Shown in pieces: positions 54,940 through 64,000 of a stretch of DNA of 64,000 bases. The stretch is taken from NCBI GenBank assembly GCA_050084985.1, contig JBITNC010000001.1:48732001-48796000 (forward strand), read 5' to 3'. Position numbers and translations under genes: made by a program. The notes under the pieces were generated by a model that had not been told where the DNA came from, made no database searches, and saw nothing but the letters and a program-made list of their open reading frames with translations. Origin of the DNA: Nageia nagi (lineage: Eukaryota; Pinophyta). Each line of letters begins with the position of its first letter. Positions within the stretch are counted from its first letter, which is position 1.

Positions 54940-56673
54940 AGATCAACATATTCATTCAATTATACATCATTGGAACTTATAGTAAAACTCTCCATTCTAA
55001 GAAAGAGGTATTTGCCTTGAGTTTTTATTCATTATTTGAGATGATACCTTTTAACTATGAATCTCATAATGTATTGAATTTGAAGATAATTGTGATTTTA
55101 TAAATTTTCAGGTATATTATGTACTACATTTATTTTATATGCTTGAATTGTAAAATATGTCTAATATTCCCTCTAGGATCCTTTAAATATAATTCCTGGT
55201 CATCCCCATCCCTTCACTAAGGATATAAAATTTGCCTAGCATGGTATAATATAAGATCTCATAATCTTCTTATTATTAATGAAGTCCTTAAGGGTGAAGA
55301 AGAAAATGCTTGAATTAATTATTCTTATAATGAAAATCCTAAACAAAATCCCATAAATTTTCATTCTCTTAACCTTGAAGAAGAATCATATATTTTATCC
55401 TATGTTAAGCAAGTAAAATATTAGTCAAGCTGTAAGAAATATAACCCATAATGGGGTATAAATCCTAACTTGAGCACATATCCAAGATGTCATTTATAAC
55501 TTCTAATTTAGGATTAATCATAATATAAGAACCAAATTCCATATAAGTAAATGGGTTTTTAGTGAGAGCACATCCTTAAAAATGCTTTGATAATTTAAAA
55601 GCACTCAAAATATGTTTAAAACCTACAAGTGAACTAAAAAATAAATAAATAAAATTAAAAATATCTTCTAAGGTCTTTTGTACTTGAGCACATACAATCA
55701 ATAAATCACTTAGGTGATTTTATCTATAAACACCCAAAAATAAATTAGAATCTTATTATTACGATGATGATCATTTAACAATAAAAATAAAAAGAGTGTG
55801 ATAATAAGTTTCTTTTGAGATTCCTACCTATTAAAGAACTATCAATCACGTGAAATCTATCCTTTAGTTTTTTCATCATAATCATAGTTAATAGTCTTAG
55901 TTAATTATTACTTTTATGTTAGTTTATCATTATTCCCTTATCTACAACATGGAGCTAGCTGATGTTCGAATCCAGTCCAATCCAACATCAATAATTACAT
56001 ACACAATTTAACCATCAAATCTTATCATCATGTACGGATACAAAATATCTCTTAAAATTCTGTAATATTATATCATATTGGGATGCATTTACTATGAGAG
56101 AGTATTTGATGGTCTAGATGTCGACATGAACAATTGTGGAGCCTAATCAATTTTACTATATTTTATCACTAAATCAATTTTCACATAAGATAAATCTAAT
56201 GAACATTATACCTAATAAATGTATAATAAAAAATACATTATATATATATAATATATATATATAACAATTATTTAAAAATAAAATTATAAATGATGAATTG
56301 ACAATGATACCCATTTATATGAACCATGTTGTCAACCTACCTCTCTAGCATAAAGAGATTCATGTGATGAAGCCCCTTATTCAAACAATGCCGAATTAAT
56401 ATACAACTCTTACCCTTATTAAAAACAAATAATTGAAATAAAATATAAGATATTCATATAACCAAATATTTGATAAGTAATATATAAACAAAAAAGTATT
56501 AAAATATTTATAATGTAAGATAATGAAATTTAAGAAAATTCACAATTACTTATAGTTTTTTTTGTTTTTTTAGTTGTTTACCCCTTGAAATATAATAAAT
56601 AATGAAATTTTATTTATTTTATTTTAATATCTTATTTTTTATATAAAAATTATTTTAATTTTTTATTATTAAA
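54940..56673. other. AT-rich intergenic sequence, nothing recognised
   Basis: No coding frame above background. A short TA-rich palindrome, ATTATATATATATAATATATATATAT, lies near 56,230. Confidence 0.5.
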
Positions 56674-56890
56674 CTAATGTTTGTGTTTCGATGCGTTGTG
56701 AAGAATGAGGCCGCTATGTCTGACGCTCCTCTTTGGTTTGGCATCCATTCTCTCTTTCTGGTTTTCTTCAGTTGGAGAGTTATTCTGACTAACCTCAATA
56801 TACGGGCTTTTCCTCTTCTGAAACCACGCACGCTTCTCTCCTATGGAAGTCTCTTTGTATGTGTGTGTTTGCATATTTTATATATTTCAG
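56674..56890. other. Composition island with open frames on both strands
   Basis: A patch clearly richer in G+C than its very AT-rich neighbours. It has an 83-codon frame on + (56677-56928) and a 66-codon frame on - (56874-56674). I recognise neither. It could be a remnant exon, an untranslated leader or part of a DNA transposon. Confidence 0.3.
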
Positions 56891-57509
56891 GTTTTGATAT
56901 GTTTGGAACGTTTTCGACTAAAATTTAACTTATATTTATGTTAATTAAATTCAATTAGTAAGTTATAATCTTTTAACATAATATAGTTTTTCATTTAAAA
57001 AAAAAATAGTAAGTTATATATATTTTTAGATAAGTCAAAAAAAAAAAATTTATATGTATTGATTAATAATAAATTTGATTATTTTTATATAAAATACTTA
57101 ATGAAATTTTGAATATACAAAAGGTTTAATATTATTATATTTTTATTCTTAGTAAAATTATTGTTCTATATAAGATGTTGACTATATCATTTGACTTCAA
57201 GCTTGTAAAGAGTCATTTGATAATTATTTAATGGTATCTAGTTAATGATGATCTTACTTGATATACTTAAATGTTATAAATTATATTTTATCTATTTACT
57301 CATAATGACAACGACATGATAATTGGTATATAATTATAATGTAGTATTTAATCTATTATTTGATTAAATGAATCACTTATTCAAAAATAAATTATTTTTA
57401 GTTGTGATCCTGTTGGTTGATGGAATATTACTAATTATAATTTATATATTTATTGATAATGTTAAGAAGAATGTCATCATTTTTTTAGTTTAATCTTAAA
57501 ATGGTATTG
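56891..57509. other. AT-rich intergenic sequence
   Basis: No gene. The block TTCAAGCTTGTAAAGAGTC at about 57,199 recurs at about 57,980, bracketing the 98-bp array. Confidence 0.5.
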
Positions 57510-57805
57510 TTTACTAACAATACTCAGTATTTTGACCATCTCAGCAAGGATATCAAAATGAGATATAGTTCTTCTAATGGAGTTTTTAAAATTTAATCTT
57601 ATTGAGAGGTTTACTAACAATACTCAATATTTTGATCATCTTAACAAGGATATCAAAATGAGATAGGTCTTCTAATGGAGTTTCTGAAATTTAATCTTAT
57701 TGAGAGGTTTACTAAAAATACTCAATATTTTGATCATCTTAGCAAGGATATCAAAATGAGATAGGTCTTCTAATGGAGTTTCTAAAATTTAGTCATAAAG
57801 ATAGG
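57510..57805 (+). repeat. 98-100-bp tandem repeat, three units
   Basis: Units start TTTACTAA at 57510, 57610 and 57708. Each contains AATACTCARTATTTTGA, CAAGGATATCAAAATGAGAT and TCTTCTAATGGAGTTT. Units 2 and 3 are closer to each other than to unit 1. Confidence 0.95.
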
Positions 57806-58485
57806 TTGATTATAGTAAGAATAAGAAATATTATATTCAATGATGAAGTAGTGATCACACACACTAATACTAGCACTACTTCCTAGTTTCTATACCACCT
57901 CAATAATATCAATCTTAGACTAATGGACCAAACCAATAATTACAAGATAGTCATTGTGCTTATCGATTGTATCATTTAACTTCAAGCTTGTAAAGAGTCG
58001 TCCTTGATAACTGTTTAAGAGCAAAAGTGTGGCAAGTCTAACAATAAGGATAAACCTTGTTTTCTCTATATGTTGTTGTAGGAAAATAGTCCCTACAATT
58101 TGTTTTAATGTTAATATATCATTACAAACTAGTTAAGGTAAAGAATGGGTATTTTGCTCACAGTATAAGAGTTAACAGTATTGAAATTGTATAGCAATTG
58201 TTGACTATCATTAGTAATATTATCATTGATAGAGTTTATCAATTTATGTTATAAAATTCTATATGTTTGATCGATTCTGTCCCTTAAATTATTTATGTTT
58301 GTGTGGTTTGCCTTATTACATCAAGTGGTGTCAAATAATTGTGTTAATTTTTGGTATGATGTCTTGGTCATTTGTTGTTTGACTAGTTAGTATTGCAAGG
58401 TTACCTATGTATCTTAGTAGTAGAGCATTGGGGTGTGTAGAACTTTGGCTAGTTGCAGAGTTTGATCTAGTGGAGATATTCATCT

Positions 58486-59632
58486 GAGTAGCACTGTTTA
58501 ACACTAAGTTTTTTGTTGAAGAACAAGGAACTAAAGGAGATAATTCATATACCAATATGAACAGATTCATAGTGAATGTGAAGATAAATGGAGCAATCTA
58601 TTATATTGAAAACCCTAGAAGAGTTAGATATTAAACTTCATACGACTAAAGAGAACAAGTTTGATGTGGACAATATTGAGATGAAATGCCTCATAAAAGA
58701 CTTTGAGCATGCTACAAATATGGTTATGTATAAAATCTATTCATTTGAAAACTACTGCTAAGGAAAAGGTAGGAGGTACATACTACCTTTAGAATGGAGA
58801 TGCACATGGTGACTAAGTCAATTCATTATTGCTTACAAACCCCTTAGACTATCTAGATTCTAACTAAGACATGGATGGTATTCAGCTTGATGATATCAAT
58901 GAAGATGAATATTGTTGAAGTAAGCATGAGTTGGACTTCTTAGAAGATTTAAAGAGCAAGGAGGAGCCTTGTGAGGTCCTTATAGAAGTCATACACTTGG
59001 AGAGTGGAATATACAAATGCAATCCTATGAAGACTAAGGTAGAACTGCTTATTGAGATAGACTATGGTGTTGAAATCCTTCCAATGCTAAAGGAAAAAAA
59101 TAAAAAATCAATGATGGACACTTATTTGGTGAGATAAGTGATTTTATTTTCTTTTTTGATAATACTGAGAATGGATGTGGTCATGAGTGCCATGAAGGAT
59201 GATTGGCATGAGAGCCAATGCTTGATTGAATTATTTTTAAAATAAAATATAGTTAATATGATAGTAAGTGCCATGATGTATAGTTTTCCTAAGAACCATT
59301 GGGAGCGCTTGTTGGGGAATCAATAGTGTAGAGTTCAAGAGTGGATGGATGCAAAGTACATCGAGCTCAATAAGAGGACTATAGTAATCTGTTCTTGCAT
59401 AATACCAATTCAAATATTTAGGTATTAGAATCCTTATGTTGATAATCCCAACCAACATTGAAATTGAAAAAATGAAAAGGAAGACCCAATTTTGACCGTG
59501 AGCAGGTCAAAAATACCTTGTAGAGTAAGCTAATAAATATCTTAGGAAAAGAGGATGGTGTAGATCATACCATGATTACAAAGGATGAAACTATTTTGGG
59601 GAATAGTTTGTTCAACATGATTGGGCATACAT
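58486..59632 (+). repeat. Unclassified repeat unit, copy 1
   Basis: Bases 58486-59233 match 60559-61283, and bases 59262-59632 match 63631-64000, all in the same orientation. Here the two parts are only 28 bp apart. Frames are short and broken (for example 58931-59137, EVLIEVIHLESGIYKCNP). Likely part of a dispersed retroelement, family unknown. Confidence 0.75.
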
Positions 59633-60236
59633 GTATGAAATGGAGTACATTAGGGACTAACAAAGATTGAGAATAATTGAAGCCAAAAATGTAAAGGAAA
59701 CAACTAAGTTGTAAGGTCCAAAAGTAAAAATAAGAAGATTTATTGGAGGAGAAAGAGGGCTAAGTTGAATCATTTCTCATTCCTAGCTCATAATTTCTCA
59801 TAGCCTCATGAGTCTAATGTAGGAGCATCTCAATTTTAATTCAAATCTAAGAAATAATGCAACTTAAGTCGTATTTGAAATGTTCAATTGGTCATTAGGT
59901 AAGTTATTATGCAAAACCTCCCAATAATCAAATCAATAGACAACATGAGCCAATATTATTTTAAATAGTTACCATCATGTAACATCCCCTTTGATAAAAA
60001 TAAATAAATTTAGAATCTTAGAGATTCCCTTCGTAAATATTTTATTTATTTATCCATTTGTTATTAGTTACTTGGGATAGAAATATAATGGTCCATTGGA
60101 CCCACATTGTGAGCCCCATATGGGACATTTTCCTCCCAAGCTTAGGATGTGCTATTTTATTAGTCATTAATGCACTTGGAGATCCTAAAATGATTGTGGG
60201 ACTCCCAAGCCTTATGTAACATCCAAATAATATTAT
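59633..60236. other. Intergenic sequence with LTR-like start
   Basis: TGTAACATCCCCTTTGATAA at about 59,975 looks like the start of a gypsy-type LTR. The motif TGTAACATCC recurs at 60,216. No partner LTR is seen in the window. Confidence 0.35.
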
Positions 60237-60530
60237 TGAGAGAAACTAATCCTAAATGACTAATTCCTCTTATACTAAGTTCTCATGAAAGCTTACTAAA
60301 CATCAACATAATAACATAACATAATATTCAATCTCATAAACTTAACATAAATATAAAGTGGTTACTCCAACCATGGGAGTACATCCACTAATCTAAGATC
60401 TTTATTTTCAATGTGCACTCTCTTACAACAACTCTTCCTACTTCTCCTAACAATCCTAAAGCATAATAATGCTACAAACTTGAGTGAGTAATCTCAAGGA
60501 GAGGGCCCTCTATTTATAAGCCAAAATCCT
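60237..60530 (-). mobile_element. Truncated Copia LTR related to Copia-1 (minus strand)
   Basis: On the minus strand it contains GGCTTATAAATAGAGGGCC, GTAAGAGAG, AGTGGATGTACTCCCA and GCTTTCATGAGA, in the same order as the TATA-to-U5 part of the Copia-1 and solo LTRs. It ends TAGTTTCTCTCA at 60237. U3 with its hairpin is missing. A ~33-bp piece (CCTAAAGC to GAGTGAGTA) at 60459-60490 is repeated at 60527-60562, just past the TATA end. Confidence 0.75.
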
Positions 60531-60558
60531 AAAGCGTAACAATACTACAAACTTGAGT

Positions 60559-61283
60559 GAGTAGCACTATCTAACACTGAGTTTTTTGTTGAAGAACAAG
60601 GAACTAAGGGAGATATTTCATATACCAGTATGAAAAAATTCCTATTGAAAGTGAAGATAAATGGACCAGTCTATTAAATTGAAAAACCTAGAAGAGTTAG
60701 AGGTTAAACTTTGTATGACTAAAGAGAACAAGTTTGATATGGATAATGTTGAGATGAGAGGCCTCATAAAAGACTTTGAGCATGATACAAAGATGGTTAT
60801 ATATAAAAGCTATTCATTTGAAACATACTATTGAGGAAAAGGTAGGAGATGCATAATACCCTCATAATGGAGATGCGCATGGTGACTAGATCGATTCATT
60901 ATTACTTACAAACCCCTTGGACTATCTAGATTCTAACTAAGGCATAGATGGTATTCAACTTCAGGATATCAATAAAGATTAATATTGTTAGAGTGACCAT
61001 GAGTGTGATTTCTTAAAAGATTCAAAGAGTAGGGAGAATCCTTATGAGGTCCTTATAAAATTCATGCACTTAGAAAGTGGAACATAGAAGTGTAATCATA
61101 TGGAGACTAAGATACAACTATTTATTGATATAGACTATGGTGTTGAAATCCTTCCTATGGTGAAGGAAACAACAAAAAATTAATGATGGATACTTACTTG
61201 GTGAGATAGTACATGATTTTATGGATATGGTCATGAGTGTCATGAAGGGTGATTCGCATGAGAGCCAATGCTTGATTGAATTA
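60559..61283 (+). repeat. Unclassified repeat unit, copy 2, left part
   Basis: Homologous to 58486-59233 with scattered substitutions and small indels. Begins GAGTAGCAC and ends CTTGATTGAATTA. Confidence 0.8.
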
Positions 61284-63630
61284 CCTCAATTCTTTGGTTT
61301 TCCCATTTTTTTTTAGTTTTGTGGTATAAAACAAAGCCTTAGTGGTAGAATTATGAAGCTTGTGAGATGGAAGGAGAAGTTACCAGGATAGAGCCATAAG
61401 ACCATGAAGAAGTTTAGGAGGATACAAATATTTGGAACATGTTGTTTCAAGGGGGTTTAAAGGATTTTATCTTAGCATGTAAAGGGTTTGATAAAGAATT
61501 ATCCTTAAGTGTGGTTGAGTTATGGAATGATGGTACTTGCAACTTTAACAATTTTGAATTTAGTATCTTTCCTAAGTTAATTGCTGAAGCCATCTGAATA
61601 TCAAATGGATAAGTTAGAAGAGAGGCCAAAGAGAGAAAATTGGAGACCATGGATAAGTTCATGAAAAAATTCAAAAGGAATATTAAGTTGACAAAGTTGC
61701 AATTAGGGGTGAGTCGAGAATATCTCCCAAACCCAGGCAAAAGATTGACAAAGGTATTGATGAGATATGTTATGCTTGAAGGTAGATTCAGGGTTAACTA
61801 CACTTATCACTTCAATCTGCTTAATCATTTTAAATTTCATTTAATGAATAGGTTGAATTTTCCATTCTTCATATGCAATTTCATTGAACACTCCATGAAT
61901 ATGTCATTTACCTTATCTATCTCAAAGCTTTGGATAAATGAATTCCCAAATTTAGGGTCAAGTTTGGGGGTCAAGTGTTTGAGAAGTAGAGGGATTATGT
62001 AGATGGTAAAGCCCCTAGTCTTTCAAGTGATGCAAGTGTTAATCCTTCTTTAGACAGAGGTAGCAGTGATGAAGATGATGATAATTTTTCCCTATATAAG
62101 TACTTTAAGGCCAAGGGTTCATAGAAAAGGATCAGAGAGGAAGGAGAAAGCAATAAAAGTGAGTTACCTATGCCCAATAAAGTCCCAAAACCAATCCCTA
62201 GTGGTGCTAAAGGGTCTCTCCCAGCTCATATGGCTCCCAATACTAGAGATAGTCAAGTTAAAAAGAGTAAGAAAGATAGTCAAGTTAAAAAGAGTAAGAA
62301 AGCTTAGGAATATAATATTAACCTAAATCCTAAAGAGGTTGATGTTGCCTCAACCTTAATTTCAATTAAAAGTGAGGAGGAACAAAGGAAAAGTGAGATT
62401 GCCACTTGCCAAGTGAAATCTAGGAAGTTGATAAATAAATCTCCCAGTATTGCAACTTTAACCAAAGCTAGAAGAATAGGTCGATAGAGTGTAGTAGTTG
62501 AGAAGATTATAGAGGAAGATAGAAAAGTGGTTGTTAAGAAGAACAAGATAAAGAAGATTCAAGTTCCCAATTATATAAACATAATTCCTCAAGATAATAT
62601 GGTAATTTTTATTGATCTTGAGGAGATCTAACTACTTGAAAACTTTAAAATTAGAGAGTTTTGCAAAAGGAAGTAAAGTAACCATGGGTCACAATATTTA
62701 AAGATACTTTTAGAAAGTATGGCTCAAGACTTGGGTGATGTTTACCTAAAGTCAAAATTACTTCATTCTCAATAATCAACAAACCTATAATAAAATATGG
62801 AATAGGTAAGCTAGAAGTATGTTTGGATATACCAGAGAAGCAGAGTGTAGCAACATAGGATAAAGTAAATCCACAGTCAAGTGGTGAAGCTACTCTTGGA
62901 AAGTTAGAAAATACTATTAATAAGGGCTCAGATAAGGCAAACATCACCGATTGTAAGGACTAGGACACTCTAAGGAAGAAGCTAAAGATAAGATCTAGGC
63001 ATGTTAAAAAAGCTTTAGGGAGCTGAAATGACATAGGGGAGGGAAAGGAGTTGGAAATGGAAAGAAAGAATACAAGGAAACAAAGTGTAATCAAGAGTGG
63101 TGCTAAGCCAAATCGAATATAAGAGAAGCTTTTAGATAAAGTACCAATAATTCCAATTGAAAAAGGCTTCAAAATAAAATCAATAGTGGTTAAGCCTCCT
63201 CAGGATAAGTTGATCTATAATAGAATGCTATCTAAAGTAATGTTACTTCCTAGAAAATTCAATCAAACTTTTGAAGAAATTGGAGATCAACCAACCTTTA
63301 AGCAAAGAATTTCTTAGGCTCAATATGTCTCTTTCTACAAATTCAACTATGAAAACCAATCCTTTTGTTATATGGAAATATTTGGCTATGATTTTGAGTT
63401 TTTTGTAGCTCAAATATGCTAGTAGATTACAACTTTGATTCTTGTGCTAAAAATAATATGTATCCAGATCTCTATATTATTGATTAAATGATGTCTAGTT
63501 GGCTATGGTATGCCCTTTTGTATTATATAGTACATCAATACTTAATCTAATTGAATTCTATGAAGTGTGGGAGGACTTCTCAAAACCCTTTTTTTTATTA
63601 ATACAATATTTACCCTTATTAATAAAAAAA
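61284..63630 (+). other. 2.35-kb segment absent from copy 1, with broken coding frames
   Basis: It includes a 120-codon frame (61640-62002) with VMLEGRFRVNYTYHFNLLNHF, then a Ser/Asp/Lys-rich stretch. The latter holds a perfect 27-bp tandem duplication encoding DSQVKKSKK twice (62248-62301). It ends in AT-rich sequence with AATAAAAAAA at 63,620-63,630, which could be a degraded poly(A) tail. I recall similar frames in plant transposon-associated proteins but cannot name a family. No RT was found. Confidence 0.4.
62248..62301 (+). repeat. 27-bp perfect tandem duplication
   Basis: GATAGTCAAGTTAAAAAGAG plus TAAGAAA occurs twice without change. Confidence 0.95.
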
Positions 63631-64000
63631 TAGTAAGTGCCATGATGGATAGTTGGCCTAAGAATCATTGCGACTACTTGTTGAGGAATCCATAGTGTAT
63701 AGTTCAAGAGTGGATGGATGCAACTAAGTACATTGAGCTCAATAAGAGGACTATAGTAGTCCTTTATTACATAATACCAATTCAAAAATTTAGGTACCAA
63801 AATCCTTGTTTTGATAATCCCAACCATCACTAAAATTGTAAAAATAGAAAGGAAGACTCGATTTTGACCATGAGCAAGTCAACAATACCTTGTAGAGTAG
63901 GCTAGTAAATGGATAAGGAAAAGAGGATAATGTATATTATACCATGATTACAAAGGATGAAACCTATTTTTGGAAATAATTTGTTCAACATGATTGGGCA
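63631..64000 (+). repeat. Unclassified repeat unit, copy 2, right part (runs off the window)
   Basis: Homologous to 59262-59632 from TAGTAAGTGCCATGATG through AACATGATTGGGCA. Continues past the end of the window. Confidence 0.8.

Overview
The window looks like plant nuclear DNA, most likely from a gymnosperm (probably a conifer). The evidence is one split gene with kilobase-scale introns, AT-rich sequence, and a downstream half made of old, mutated, nested retrotransposons. The species call is an inference; no marker in the window fixes it.

Region 1 (about 1-26,201, + strand) holds one complete protein gene, an orthologue of the SWI/SNF chromatin-remodelling ATPase BRAHMA (BRM). I can place 14 coding exons, from ATG 1253 to the stop ending at 26201, encoding about 2,335 residues. 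Domain order is Q-rich N-terminus, QLQ, HSA, split Snf2 ATPase, SnAC, acidic linker, and a C-terminal bromodomain-like region. Intron 3 uses a GC-AG splice pair. Exon 2 carries an apparent one-base frameshift between 7095 and 7158. Introns 1, 6, 8 and 9 are 2.6-6.3 kb. Intron 6 holds a LINE relic, a Copia relic split by a solo LTR with a perfect 5-bp target duplication, and a hAT-type MITE.

Region 2 (26.2-30.3 kb) is intergenic. It has a LINE reverse-transcriptase relic and the 5' half of a second LINE (ORF1 and the start of the endonuclease).

Region 3 (30.3-46.9 kb) is a 16.6-kb nested block inserted into that second LINE, whose endonuclease resumes at about 46,924. The outer insertion is a minus-strand Copia element (LTRs 30319-30907 and 46240-46923). 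Inside it lie a plus-strand Copia with two 494-bp LTRs (30928-39170) and a plus-strand chromodomain Ty3/gypsy element (about 39198-44646) that contains a degenerate 63-bp tandem array.

Region 4 (47.9-64.0 kb) has no recognisable host gene. It contains a degenerate telomere-like array, a minus-strand LTR-retroelement relic with a gag-like reading frame, several minisatellites and microsatellites, and a duplicated unit at 58.5-59.6 and 60.6-64.0 kb. The second copy carries 2.3 kb of extra sequence.

No defence system, CRISPR array, RNA gene or obviously new pathway is visible. The points of interest are the BRM gene structure (frameshift, GC-AG intron, no AT-hook core), the reconstructable insertion history, and the tandem arrays inside retroelements.
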